Part shown: one piece after another, positions 1-6,912 of the stretch
Numbering within the stretch: position 1 is the stretch's first letter
How the letters are laid out: every line of letters starts with the position of its first letter
Virus record (IMG/VR): IMGVR_UViG_3300044712_000458
Coordinates: 1-24,389 of that record
Direction: 5' to 3' (one strand)
DNA from: a virus
Length of the DNA stretch: 24,389 nucleotides
Notes under the pieces: model-generated
Seen by the model: the letters and a program-made list of their open reading frames with translations, nothing else
The model's database searches: none
Told to the model about the DNA's origin: nothing
Translations under genes and position numbers: made by a program

Positions 1-1
1 A

Positions 2-40
2 CAGGTTAAAGTAAATAGAAAAAAGAGGCATAAACAATGA
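2..40 (+). CDS. C-terminal end of an upstream gene (partial)
   Basis: An open frame runs from the window edge and ends QVKVNRKKRHKQ before a TGA that overlaps the next ATG as ATGA, the same junction seen between the following genes. The visible tail is strongly basic. Function cannot be told. Confidence 0.4.
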   Translation, partial: QVKVNRKKRHKQ

Positions 41-105
41 CAGCAGCACTTATAGTTACATTTTTAGCTATTGCATTTATATTTTGGATGGAGAATAATA
101 AATGA
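37..105 (+). CDS. 22-residue single-span membrane peptide
   Basis: MTAALIVTFLAIAFIFW is a clean hydrophobic span followed by a short polar tail MENNK. An AAAGAGG ribosome site lies 8 bases before the ATG and the TGA overlaps the next start (ATGA). Very short predicted membrane peptides like this recur in the window (see 12910-12975). No function is recognised. Confidence 0.5.
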   Translation: MTAALIVTFLAIAFIFWMENNK

Positions 106-284
106 ATAATAACGATCTCCTTTCACAAATAAATGAAAGATTTGCTATTGAATCTGCTAAAAGAGTAGAAGAAGCAGTTACATCATTGCGTGAGCAAATT
201 GCTCAAGATATCCTTGAGTGGGCACAGAAGTATCATGATAATCCAATAGTTGAAAATTGTGTTCGTATTGCTAGGGGTAAATAA
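102..284 (+). CDS. hypothetical 60-aa protein
   Basis: A small, mixed-charge, probably helical protein (residues 8-45 are rich in A, E, K, R and Q). It is coupled on both sides: its ATG overlaps the previous TGA and its TAA overlaps the next ATG. No family recognised. Confidence 0.75.
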   Translation: MNNNDLLSQINERFAIESAKRVEEAVTSLREQIAQDILEWAQKYHDNPIVENCVRIARGK

Positions 285-496
285 TGAAAACTGAGTTATT
301 TGGCGGAAGTCAGGATGGGAAACCAATTGAGCTTAAAGGTCATATGCCATTAACAATTAAAATCCCAGTTGTCCCTGATTTGATAGCAAGAATAGAAGAT
401 CCAAATGATGATCCAGCAAAACCATTTGAAATGCAAACATTATCTTATCAGCTAGATATAGATGGTAAATATAAAGCAGAGGATATGAGCAGATGA
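284..496 (+). CDS. hypothetical 70-aa protein
   Basis: Start overlaps the previous stop (TAATG), with AGGGG shortly upstream as ribosome site. The protein is a soluble, acidic, probably beta-rich chain (LTIKIPVVPDLIARIEDPN). No domain recognised. Confidence 0.75.
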   Translation: MKTELFGGSQDGKPIELKGHMPLTIKIPVVPDLIARIEDPNDDPAKPFEMQTLSYQLDIDGKYKAEDMSR

Positions 497-687
497 AAAA
501 AACATTTACTATTTCTGCAAAAGATGTTATACTTATGCCTACCTATTACCTTGAACATTTAGCTAAGGGTGCAATAGAATATACTCAATATCCTGACGGA
601 AGTATTGCATATATTAAGGATATTTCAATTACTAAACCAAAATGGCGAGCAAGAACTAGATCAAGAATTGTGAGGAATCATAAATGA
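493..687 (+). CDS. hypothetical 64-aa protein
   Basis: ATGA overlap with the preceding gene. The C-terminus is strongly basic (KPKWRARTRSRIVRNHK), so nucleic-acid contact is possible but unproven. No family recognised. Confidence 0.7.
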   Translation: MKKTFTISAKDVILMPTYYLEHLAKGAIEYTQYPDGSIAYIKDISITKPKWRARTRSRIVRNHK

Positions 688-890
688 GCAAAAAATATAA
701 GGCTACTTGCGTATGTGGTGGCACAATAGATACAGATAACTCAGTTTATTTTTCTAAATGGCAAACTGATCACAATGCTAAACATGCTGAAAAGATTCTT
801 TCTAATAAAAAGAAAGAATTAGATGAAAGTCTTGGTAGATATAATGGTGACGGAACTTGTGGAACTCTTTTTGGAAGAACATATTACTAG
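684..890 (+). CDS. hypothetical 68-aa protein with possible zinc site
   Basis: Start overlaps the previous stop (ATGA) and a GAGG ribosome site precedes it. CVCGG near residues 9-13, histidines at HNAKHAEK and a late cysteine could bind a metal. No named family recognised. Confidence 0.7.
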   Translation: MSKKYKATCVCGGTIDTDNSVYFSKWQTDHNAKHAEKILSNKKKELDESLGRYNGDGTCGTLFGRTYY

Positions 891-903
891 GACTGGAAAA
901 TAA

Positions 904-1206
904 ATGATAAACAGCAATCCTAAAATAAGACCTTGGATCGAAGCCAGCTGGTTTTATTGGAGTCATTGGAGCCTAGGTTTAGACTTTAAAAATGATGGCT
1001 ATAGTTATAGTATAGACATTAATCTAATTAGATTTAGAATAAGTATTGGATATACATATCATAAATATAGCCATGTTGATGCCCTCCCACATGTATTTAA
1101 TCAGATGGTTTTAGCTGGTAGAACATTGACGGAAGAGCAGCAGGCTGATATGATTAGGCAGGCGGAATCAAAAGACAATAAGAAATGGTGGCAAATGTAT
1201 GATTAG
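904..1206 (+). CDS. hypothetical 100-aa protein
   Basis: Aromatic-rich N-terminal half (repeated W, Y, F and S, probably beta strands) and a helical C-terminal half (LTEEQQADMIRQAESK). The end overlaps the start of the next gene at 1199. No family recognised. Confidence 0.75.
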   Translation: MINSNPKIRPWIEASWFYWSHWSLGLDFKNDGYSYSIDINLIRFRISIGYTYHKYSHVDALPHVFNQMVLAGRTLTEEQQADMIRQAESKDNKKWWQMYD

Positions 1207-1321
1207 CGAAGAGAAGTTTGATAAAGAGTTCGACTTTGAAAGATATAAGAGATTAAAGAATATTGTGGCGGAACTAGGTAAGCAAGATAAAGAACTACTA
1301 GAAAGGCTAGCAGATGATTGA
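1199..1321 (+). CDS. hypothetical 40-aa helical peptide
   Basis: MISEEKFDKEFDFERYKRL and the remainder are highly charged with heptad-like spacing, so a single amphipathic helix is likely. It overlaps its neighbours on both sides (8 bases each), which supports it as a real coupled gene. Confidence 0.6.
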   Translation: MISEEKFDKEFDFERYKRLKNIVAELGKQDKELLERLADD

Positions 1322-1592
1322 TTGGTTAGTTAGACGCATATTCAGCTGGAAACCACTATATGAGGCGGTAACAGAAGAAGTAGAGCTATATAAAGAAATA
1401 AATAAAAGACTTACTGATAATACTCCAGGATCGGCATATTGGGATGATGGGGATGGATGGCGTTCATGGTCATACAACAAAGAGCGGAAGAAGTACTACT
1501 TCAATGATATTCCAGAGGAAAATCTGGGTGATGCAATTAGATATGCCCTTCAATCAATAGGGCCAGAATTTGATATAGATGAGGTTTGGTAA
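1314..1592 (+). CDS. hypothetical 92-aa protein
   Basis: Tryptophan-rich acidic protein: WDDGDGWRSWSYN mid-chain and a C-terminus ending DIDEVW. The TAA overlaps the next ATG at 1592. No family recognised. Confidence 0.7.
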   Translation: MIDWLVRRIFSWKPLYEAVTEEVELYKEINKRLTDNTPGSAYWDDGDGWRSWSYNKERKKYYFNDIPEENLGDAIRYALQSIGPEFDIDEVW

Positions 1593-1780
1593 TGAGCCAG
1601 AAGATCAATGATGCCATAGATTTCCTATTTGACATACTTGGAGATAATACTGGAAACGTTTTAAAGTGGTTATATGGCAATAATACTGCTCTTGGCGGGG
1701 TTCCAGTAGATTTAATTAAAAACGGTAGGATAGAAGAAGTCTATAACTACTTGCATTTTCAGAGATATGGTCCATACTGA
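1592..1780 (+). CDS. stand-alone Xre/MbcA/ParS-type toxin-binding domain (putative antitoxin)
   Basis: The 62-residue protein carries the signature of the C-terminal toxin-binding domain of Xre/MbcA/ParS antitoxins (DUF2384): W26-L27, N30, A33-L34-G35-G36, P38, L41 and G45 with a following VYNYL helix. In full-length antitoxins this domain neutralises RES-domain (NAD-attacking) toxins and is preceded by a DNA-binding region; here almost nothing precedes it and no RES toxin is adjacent. A role as a phage-borne antidote to a host toxin is an inference. The ATG at 1592 overlaps the previous TAA; a TTG six bases earlier is possible but less likely. Confidence 0.65.
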   Translation: MSQKINDAIDFLFDILGDNTGNVLKWLYGNNTALGGVPVDLIKNGRIEEVYNYLHFQRYGPY

Positions 1781-1959
1781 TGAGTACTAGAGATGCTAAG
1801 AAGCAGGCTAAACGTAAGGCTAAGAAGAAGAATCATGAAGACTTCCTATTTAAGACATATAATAAATACGGTAAGCTTCAACTAAAGCAGGAGCTTCCTC
1901 ATGGAGCCAAATACATAAATGATCTATTTAAATTAGATAAAGAAAATAGATCAGAATAG
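1780..1959 (+). CDS. hypothetical 59-aa basic protein
   Basis: The N-terminus is a lysine/arginine run (DAKKQAKRKAKKKNHE), consistent with nucleic-acid binding, followed by a short helical part. TGATG overlap with the upstream gene. No family recognised. Confidence 0.65.
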   Translation: MSTRDAKKQAKRKAKKKNHEDFLFKTYNKYGKLQLKQELPHGAKYINDLFKLDKENRSE

Positions 1960-2060
1960 TCAACTATAATTATATTGATTATATAGCCCGCAATTAGTGA
2001 TGCGAAAAAGTGCGACGGTAGAGACAACACCGCCAGTACCTGGCATGATATACTTATACT

Positions 2061-2165
2061 ATGAAAAACGATGGCAATTGCCAGAATGAATCTGGTAAAG
2101 ATATCGATGACGCCATGGATCCCGAAGCGGGATCAATAATGGCTATAGCCTTTGGAAGTAATTAA
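2061..2165 (+). CDS. hypothetical 34-aa acidic peptide
   Basis: MKNDGNCQNESGKDIDDAMD and the rest read openly into a TAA that overlaps the next ATG (TAATG). A TGATATACT extended -10 ends six bases before the ATG, suggesting a leaderless start after a 100-base gap in the gene row. Confidence 0.5.
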   Translation: MKNDGNCQNESGKDIDDAMDPEAGSIMAIAFGSN

Positions 2166-2398
2166 TGGCATATAGTAGATTCTCAGATTCAGATATATAT
2201 ATCTATCCTAGCGTATTAGGAGATATATGTTGCTCAGCTTGCTTTCTATATAATGGATCTATTCATATAGATAATGATCAACTTTTAGTCGACCATATTA
2301 AAGAACATAGAGATGCAGGACATAATATTCCAGCGGGGCTGGAAGATGAGATATTAGCTGATCCAAGTAGATATAAAGACCTAGAGGATACATTATGA
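2165..2398 (+). CDS. small zinc-finger-like phage protein, 77 aa
   Basis: Begins MAYSRFSDSDIYIYPS, a type I recall from small actinophage proteins. Possible metal ligands are CCSAC (residues 22-26) and the histidines in VDHIKEHRDAGH. Acidic C-terminus. Function unknown. Confidence 0.75.
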   Translation: MAYSRFSDSDIYIYPSVLGDICCSACFLYNGSIHIDNDQLLVDHIKEHRDAGHNIPAGLEDEILADPSRYKDLEDTL

Positions 2399-2520
2399 GT
2401 ATATTAGATAACCTTGAAGCATATATAGAATACACCGAAGAAGATGCCAATTTAAGCGTTAAGCTATTCAAGGACAATGTTTGCAAAGACTGTGTGTCCA
2501 CAGAAAATAGCAAGAAGTAA
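2395..2520 (+). CDS. hypothetical 41-aa protein with CxxC
   Basis: ATGA overlap with the preceding gene. Acidic helical N-terminus and a CKDC pair near the end. Last gene of the rightward block. Confidence 0.6.
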   Translation: MSILDNLEAYIEYTEEDANLSVKLFKDNVCKDCVSTENSKK

Positions 2521-2553
2521 GTCCTAGGTCTATCTATCCCCCCGTCCTAAAAC

Positions 2554-2587
2554 CCTCTTAAAACCCCCTTAGAAGCCTTTTTAGAGG
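2554..2587 (+). terminator. weak hairpin after the rightward block
   Basis: CCTCTTAAAA and TTTTTAGAGG can pair with one mismatch around a 14-base loop, just after the last plus-strand gene. There is no good T-run, so it may be only a processing or partial terminator hairpin. Confidence 0.35.
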
Positions 2588-2971
2588 TATTCTAGAGACA
2601 ATCATAGAATGTAAATGCTATTAATTAGATGAGAATAACTGTCTATTTGTCGACAAAGATATATATGTGTAATTGAACACCCTCCATTCTTAACCATAAT
2701 CCTCCATTTTGCTCCACTTCTACCATATCGATCCCAATTCTGTCAATATATCCATATAAAAATCTCATATAATGGGATCAATTTAGGGAGAAATTAGATC
2801 TATTTATATCTATTTAGATCTATATCTATATAGATTTGTCGACATTTGTATGCAAATTTCAGGGATTTTGTCAATAGCTTCGTAATAGAAGAATTTGGCC
2901 CACAATTTCAGGGACATTTATATATGATCCGTAAATAGAAATATTGGCCCACATATGAAAACATACAAAAA

Positions 2972-3003
2972 GGACATACTGTACAAATCTGTACAATATG
3001 TCC
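2972..3003 (-). terminator. strong terminator of the leftward block
   Basis: GGACATA and TGTACA arms pair with their mirror images (13 pairs, one mismatch, four-base loop). On the minus strand the stem is followed by TTTTTG. It lies 70 bases past the stop of the gene at 3075. Confidence 0.85.
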
Positions 3004-3074
3004 TAATTGGTTTGATCTATGATCTATATAGGATCAAGAGTAATACTAGGCTTTGAAAGCTTTTCGGTCCCGCC

Positions 3075-3362
3075 CTACTTAGGTAATCTTAGATTAGATA
3101 AATCCTCTAATTCCTTAATTGCCTGGATTGCATGTTTTAGTTCATTTGCTAATTTGAGTCCATGTGATGAAACTCCGTCCAACTTGTCTACTTCGTAGCG
3201 ATTGGACATTGTATGGATTACCTGGACAACCATTTCCATTACCTTATCAACTGTGTAATATGGCTGGTCTGAGAGATACCGACCAAATATTGCTGGATTA
3301 AAGAAATGGTCTTCTACTGCATTAGTAAGTTGTTCTGCTATCTTTGATTCTTTTGATTTCAT
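3075..3362 (-). CDS. hypothetical 95-aa helical phage protein
   Basis: Soluble, all-helical in appearance, with a central YYTVDKVMEMVVQVIHTMSN stretch; it resembles a conserved actinophage protein of unknown role (KIAEQL..AVEDHFFNPA). Expressed from its own TTGACT-17-TACAAT promoter with GAAAGAGG as ribosome site. Confidence 0.75.
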   Translation of the reverse strand: MKSKESKIAEQLTNAVEDHFFNPAIFGRYLSDQPYYTVDKVMEMVVQVIHTMSNRYEVDKLDGVSSHGLKLANELKHAIQAIKELEDLSNLRLPK

Positions 3363-3387
3363 ATCCGCCTCTTTCTAGTAACCCCGC

Positions 3388-3416
3388 ATTGTATCAAAGT
3401 ATGTGGGGAGAGTCAA
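3388..3416 (-). promoter_or_regulatory. sigma70-type promoter for gene 3075-3362
   Basis: TTGACT (3411-3416), 17-base spacer, TACAAT (3388-3393) reading leftward. The -35 lies inside the 3' arm of the hairpin at 3405-3440. Confidence 0.8.
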
Positions 3417-3440
3417 GAACCGAAACTCTGGACCCTCCCC
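3405..3440 (-). terminator. hairpin between genes, overlapping a promoter
   Basis: GGGGAGGGTC pairs with GACTCTCCCC (10 pairs, one G-U) directly after the stop at 3448. It probably ends the upstream unit while its 3' arm supplies the -35 of the next promoter. No clear T-run. Confidence 0.55.
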
Positions 3441-3447
3441 AACTCTA

Positions 3448-3597
3448 TTAAGCCTTCTTAGATGTAGGCTTCTCTGCTGTAAACTGGATCCCCTTAGCTG
3501 CTGCCTCCTGGAGAGCTACCTTAGCTGCTCCTGAGAAACGACCACGAGCTCCGACTGTGATGCCCTGCTGCTTGAGATATTCACGCTTTGTTGTCAT
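3448..3597 (-). CDS. 49-aa basic protein, weakly Lsr2-tail-like
   Basis: REYLKQQGITVGARGRFS followed by an alanine-rich helix and a basic tail. The G-x-RGRFS pattern recalls the DNA-binding C-terminal domain of actinobacterial Lsr2 and is common in small actinophage proteins; the match is by eye only. Own promoter TTTACA-17-TATAAT and GAAAGGA ribosome site. Confidence 0.7.
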   Translation of the reverse strand: MTTKREYLKQQGITVGARGRFSGAAKVALQEAAAKGIQFTAEKPTSKKA

Positions 3598-3634
3598 CTG
3601 TTTTATCCTTTCGAGATAATTTGTTAGGGTATTA

Positions 3635-3663
3635 ATTATATATCAATTTACAGATTTTGTAAA
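3635..3663 (-). promoter_or_regulatory. sigma70-type promoter for gene 3448-3597
   Basis: TTTACA (3658-3663), 17 bases, TATAAT (3635-3640) on the minus strand, 38 bases before the start codon. Confidence 0.75.
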
Positions 3664-3703
3664 TAGATTTTCCGCCGATATTTAATTGTGTCCGTAAGAG
3701 CGT

Positions 3704-3844
3704 TTATTCGCCCCTAGGAATTTTTTGGCCCCCTTCTACAATGGACCTGATAATAGATTTGGCTAAATCTTCATGACCCTGTTCTAGCCAATGTTTAGCC
3801 AAACTTAGTTTCATCTTAGTAGAATCTTCAAATGGATCAGTCAT
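3704..3844 (-). CDS. hypothetical 46-aa protein
   Basis: MTDPFEDSTKMKLSLAKHWL and the following residues form one or two amphipathic helices. TAATG overlap with the upstream gene; last gene of its unit. Confidence 0.7.
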   Translation of the reverse strand: MTDPFEDSTKMKLSLAKHWLEQGHEDLAKSIIRSIVEGGQKIPRGE

Positions 3845-4179
3845 TACTCCTCCCCATCATAGACTTCTACGATGCCGACCTCTAGCATCCAGGCTCTCAG
3901 GTCCTCATAGAGTTGCTCTGAGCCGTATTCGATTGTGAATTGGTTCTGGTCAGCCTGTGTCCAGAATAGTTCCCACATCTCTTCTTCTTCCATGGCTGTG
4001 CTGTACTCTGGGTCTCCGCCCTCCTGCACATCCTTATAGATAGACTTAGCAACATCCCATGTCCACACCCAGGTAAGGGGCGGGAAGACATCAAGTTCTC
4101 CAATCTCATCTAGGATGTTATTAATCTTGGCATATGTATCAGTCATACGTGTCTTCTCTTGTAGGTCCATATTACTCAT
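3844..4179 (-). CDS. hypothetical 111-aa acidic protein
   Basis: Acidic, aromatic-rich (PPLTWVWTWDVAKSIYKD) with an EEEEMWELFW helix. The start at 4179 is preferred because GGAGG lies 9 bases before it; an ATG at 4185 is too close to that site. No family recognised. Confidence 0.75.
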   Translation of the reverse strand: MSNMDLQEKTRMTDTYAKINNILDEIGELDVFPPLTWVWTWDVAKSIYKDVQEGGDPEYSTAMEEEEMWELFWTQADQNQFTIEYGSEQLYEDLRAWMLEVGIVEVYDGEE

Positions 4180-4342
4180 TCTCATATACCTCCACTAGTT
4201 CAATTACGTTGTCTGTCTCGATTTCAAACCAATCATCTGTATTTCTAGATTCAGCAATATCATAGGCTTGGAGCCCATCTTCTGCTGCTACATCCATATA
4301 GTACAGTTTAGTTAAAGCACCAGTTACTCTAAATATCTTCAT
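4172..4342 (-). CDS. hypothetical 56-aa protein
   Basis: MKIFRVTGALTKLYYMDVAAEDGLQA is a beta-alpha pattern also seen in small phage proteins. ATGA overlap with the upstream gene; the end carries the ribosome site for the next gene. Confidence 0.7.
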   Translation of the reverse strand: MKIFRVTGALTKLYYMDVAAEDGLQAYDIAESRNTDDWFEIETDNVIELVEVYENE

Positions 4343-4602
4343 TTAGAATTCCTTTCTGATATTGCAAATGCCAATTGATAAGTTAATTGATATACTGCTG
4401 TCAAGGCGTCCATGTATCCTTCGTTATATAAACGTTGAACAGTATCTTCGTAGTCCTCATCTGAGCCCAACTCATTTGAGTTCTCTAGCAGAGGTGCTAG
4501 TTCTTGCTCACATTCATACATCATGTTCTTTAATTCACCATGAAGAATATCTGTGCCAGATTCTCCTAGGTCTACTAGTTTTTGAATTCTATCTAACAAC
4601 AT
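4339..4602 (-). CDS. hypothetical 87-aa helical protein
   Basis: Helical, acidic (YECEQELAPLLENSN, DEDYEDTVQRLYNEGYMDAL). Two adjacent ATGs (4605 and 4602) follow AACGAAAGG; 4602 has the better spacing. It has its own box-type promoter, which lies within the 3' end of the upstream gene. Confidence 0.75.
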   Translation of the reverse strand: MLLDRIQKLVDLGESGTDILHGELKNMMYECEQELAPLLENSNELGSDEDYEDTVQRLYNEGYMDALTAVYQLTYQLAFAISERNSK

Positions 4603-4828
4603 CATATGCCCTTTCGTTTGTTTTTTGCAGTATATCACGAGCCACCGACAAAAGGTGGGAGGTGGCATATATTTCACCAGTATTATTCATATCAGTAATC
4701 TCTAACTCCTCATATTCATCAGAGTCATAGTCACCTTCAAATTCATCCATTTGGGTTTGAAGCTTTTCTGCATCTTGATATAAACTAATTAGATGTAGTT
4801 CCATATAGGCGATCATTTCTTCCAACAT
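4589..4828 (-). CDS. hypothetical 79-aa protein whose tail is coded by a promoter
   Basis: Acidic helical protein (QTQMDEFEGDYDSDEYEELE). Start at 4828 overlaps the previous TAA (TAATG). Its last 20 or so residues (LLSVARDILQKTNERAYDVV) are encoded by the box promoter and leader of the next gene, so the reading frame may have been extended by read-through into that module. Confidence 0.7.
   Translation of the reverse strand: MLEEMIAYMELHLISLYQDAEKLQTQMDEFEGDYDSDEYEELEITDMNNTGEIYATSHLLSVARDILQKTNERAYDVVR
4629..4653 (-). promoter_or_regulatory. box-N10--10 promoter, copy 1
   Basis: Minus strand TTTTGTCGG (4645-4653), 10 bases, TATACT (4629-4634), upstream of gene 4339-4602 and inside the coding region of gene 4589-4828. 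Confidence 0.75.
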
Positions 4829-4989
4829 TATTCCCCCCAATATTCTTGAATTAATGCCATTGCCTGGTGAAGATTGCAATCGCAATCCCCACCGTTCATA
4901 TTCTCCATAAAATCGAAATGAGAATAATTATCCTCATAGATTGCTGTAACTAATTCATGGATTGCATATGGCTTATATGTTGTGCTCAT
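4828..4989 (-). CDS. hypothetical 53-aa protein
   Basis: The start at 4989 overlaps the upstream TAA (TAATG) behind a GAGGGGG ribosome site, so a longer in-frame reading is rejected. Contains CDCN and an IQEYWGE tail. Function unknown. Confidence 0.7.
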   Translation of the reverse strand: MSTTYKPYAIHELVTAIYEDNYSHFDFMENMNGGDCDCNLHQAMALIQEYWGE

Positions 4990-5663
4990 TATTCCCCCTC
5001 GTTTGTAGGTTCTGATTGTACACCATGGGTCTGACAATTTGCTCTGTCCTCATCTATTGGCTCACCATAGCCACATTTAGGACACATATCGAATTCACAG
5101 GTTTCACAGTATGGAGGCTCATCTGATTCTTCATAACCGCATTCCCAGCATTTCCAGTTATATTCAGAATGAGAAAGCATTTTGCCATTAGCAAACTCTG
5201 CTGAACCACCCCAGCCTGTTTCTTCTTGATACTCATTTGTAATCAAAACGGACGGGAACTGATTAGATAGTTCTATTAGTACTGTATTAGGAGTTCCCCA
5301 TGCTGTATCAAAGTTATATACAAGTACGTGATTCTCACCATTTGGCTCATCATAAACTAATTCAGGACTATTTGCATCCCACTTAACACCCCAATTACGA
5401 TTATTCCAAGAATACCAGTCATTACCTGAATATGGTGAATCTGATTTGAAATCAGGTTGCTTAGGATATGCTTCCATATCTGTTGGTTTAATTATATTCC
5501 AAAAAGAAAAGACGGAATCAACAGGTACATCTTTAACAGAATAAGCCAAATCACCATTAGCCTCAACAGGCATAACATATGGCTTAGATACTTGCTCTTT
5601 AATCTGATTAATTAATTCAGGCTTACCCTCAATTGATACTGAATTAGATACCCAATTTGGCAT
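4989..5663 (-). CDS. Api92/YubB-like (DUF1281-type) protein with C-terminal zinc ribbon
   Basis: The 224-residue protein opens MPNWVSNSVSIEG and shows the landmarks of the Api92/YubB ferredoxin-like-fold family: FSFWNIIKP (52-60), WYSWNNRNWGVKWDA (83-97), FDTAWGTP (118-125) and ETGWGG (148-153). These proteins occur in phages and plasmids and have no settled function. The C-terminal part adds CWEC (172-175), CETC (186-189), CPKC (194-197) and a late C/H pair, likely two zinc sites. Start 5663 is set by GAAAGG behind the conserved leader and box promoter. Confidence 0.8.
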   Translation of the reverse strand: MPNWVSNSVSIEGKPELINQIKEQVSKPYVMPVEANGDLAYSVKDVPVDSVFSFWNIIKPTDMEAYPKQPDFKSDSPYSGNDWYSWNNRNWGVKWDANSPELVYDEPNGENHVLVYNFDTAWGTPNTVLIELSNQFPSVLITNEYQEETGWGGSAEFANGKMLSHSEYNWKCWECGYEESDEPPYCETCEFDMCPKCGYGEPIDEDRANCQTHGVQSEPTNEGE

Positions 5664-5690
5664 TTTATATCCTTTCGTTGATATGAGAGA

Positions 5691-5716
5691 ATTATAGCCT
5701 ATGCCACCGACAAATT
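5691..5716 (-). promoter_or_regulatory. box-N10--10 promoter, copy 2
   Basis: AATTTGTCGG (5707-5716), 10 bases, TATAAT (5691-5696), then a leader ending AACGAAAGG before gene 4989-5663. A degenerate CRP-like word (TGTGT-N6-GCACA, 5731-5746) lies upstream. Confidence 0.85.
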
Positions 5717-5861
5717 GAATACTATTTGGGTGTGTTTCACAGCACATTGTTAGGTTTGAAATGTCCGATTTTGTAAGCTTTTGTTAGGTTTGATCAAAAA
5801 TTCCAGGAAATTTTATTGACATACGTAAAAGAGATATGTTACCCTCTGCTTTTGAGGGCAT

Positions 5862-5901
5862 AAAAAAGTGGCCCCTATAGCCCACCCAAGCTATAGGGAC
5901 C
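5862..5901 (-). terminator. terminator after gene 5944-6348
   Basis: GGTCCCTATAGC pairs with GCTATAGGGGCC (11 of 12 pairs) and is followed on the minus strand by TTTTTT. A classic intrinsic terminator. Confidence 0.9.
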
Positions 5902-5903
5902 GT

Positions 5904-5936
5904 GTGGGGAGGGAGAACGAAAGGAAACCTCCCCAC
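5904..5936 (-). terminator. second hairpin before the terminator
   Basis: GTGGGGAGG and CCTCCCCAC pair perfectly around a 15-base loop directly after the stop of gene 5944-6348. It stacks in front of the stronger terminator at 5862-5901. Confidence 0.6.
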
Positions 5937-5943
5937 CATTCAT

Positions 5944-6348
5944 TTAAACTGGCAACATATGGTCCGAGTATTTCTCTACGAATGTTGACAAGTCCATTGT
6001 AAAGATTGCCTCATTCTTCATCCCTCGAATTTTGTTATCTTCATTTCTAAAGTCGTCTTCCTCATGAAGACTGAATGTCTGCTGCTCCCAGTCGATTACA
6101 GGAATCTTGTGCTCGTTATCTAGAATCTCATTAACACTGAGCCCCCAGCCTGTCTCCATGTTCCACTGGTCCGCCACGAGACGTGAGACCGCAATACGTG
6201 TTGCATATGATGAATCATTCCAGCGTGGACGTGCATGCCCTACAGCCTCAGCCAAACGGTTAAGCATTTGGTGTCCAGCCCAGTGTCCATAGAGTACAAT
6301 TGAATCACCCTTACGGTCCACGAATGCGAAGTTCGCTCTATCACCCAT
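5944..6348 (-). CDS. conserved phage protein of the MGDRAN type, 134 aa
   Basis: Starts MGDRANFAFVDRKGDSIVLYGHWAGHQML, a pattern familiar from many actinobacteriophage early proteins; role unknown. The start overlaps the end of the upstream gene by 8 bases. Last gene of a three-gene unit (7104 to 5944). Confidence 0.8.
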   Translation of the reverse strand: MGDRANFAFVDRKGDSIVLYGHWAGHQMLNRLAEAVGHARPRWNDSSYATRIAVSRLVADQWNMETGWGLSVNEILDNEHKIPVIDWEQQTFSLHEEDDFRNEDNKIRGMKNEAIFTMDLSTFVEKYSDHMLPV

Positions 6349-6538
6349 TTATTTTTTCTTCCGTTTCTACTAGTTCTTTCTTGTCTAATTCTATAACTTC
6401 ATAGGCCTGTTTGTCAAGAGCCTCTTTATTTTTATTATAATGATGCCCGCAGAAATAAAGCTCTCCAGCGATCATCCTGACCAGGTATAACGCCTGCGCC
6501 GAAGCGCAGGCATCACACCCAACCCAACCTGAATCCAT
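6341..6538 (-). CDS. DUF7455-like zinc-binding protein, 65 aa
   Basis: CDACASAQALYLVRM, a short turn, then LYFCGHHYNKNKEAL: a CxxC plus CGHH metal site as in the actinobacterial/phage DUF7455 family. TAATG overlap with the upstream gene. Confidence 0.75.
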   Translation of the reverse strand: MDSGWVGCDACASAQALYLVRMIAGELYFCGHHYNKNKEALDKQAYEVIELDKKELVETEEKING

Positions 6539-6912
6539 TAGTATGGCTCCTCTACTGAATAGAGTTCGTAGTTATCGATAACCACATTGCCGTTGTTGAT
6601 GTCTACATAAACATCTTCAAGGGCGGAGGTTAGGTCGAAGTCTGCAACCTCATTCATTGGAATATCGATAGAACCTGAGAAGTGGATTACACCCTCAAAC
6701 TGTACTGTCTTAACAGGATTGTAATCGATAATCTCGCAGATTGATTCTAGAATATCTGATGAATCTGAATCGTTCTCATATGCATTATTAACTAAATCAA
6801 TTAATTGTGAGCCGATGCGACCATGCTCAGCCTTCCAGTAATCTGCTTGCTGAAGCTTTAGTTCAAGTTCTGTAATTTTTGCAGTTAGTTCTGGCAATGC
6901 ATTTTCAATCAT
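6538..6912 (-). CDS. internal-start 124-aa product
   Basis: ATG at 6912 (MIENALPEL) is preceded by AACGAAAGAGG at good spacing and by a box promoter with TACAAT, so it is likely made independently of the 188-aa frame in which it lies. Sequence features are those of residues 65-188 of the longer product. Confidence 0.6.
   Translation of the reverse strand: MIENALPELTAKITELELKLQQADYWKAEHGRIGSQLIDLVNNAYENDSDSSDILESICEIIDYNPVKTVQFEGVIHFSGSIDIPMNEVADFDLTSALEDVYVDINNGNVVIDNYELYSVEEPY

Larger units (their letters stand above)
2521..3074. other. AT-rich convergent gap with short repeats
   Basis: No gene is seen in these 554 bases between a rightward and a leftward block. They hold a weak hairpin (2554-2587), the palindrome TTTGTCGACAAA (2646-2657) with a near copy at 2835-2844, CCTCCATT repeats (about 2690-2710), a run of ATCTATTTA/ATCTATAT words at about 10-base spacing (2796-2836), two related ~48-base copies each starting TTTCAGGGA and ending TTGGCCCACA (2857-2904 and 2906-2953), and a terminator at 2972. 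A replication origin or control region is possible but not shown. Confidence 0.5.
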
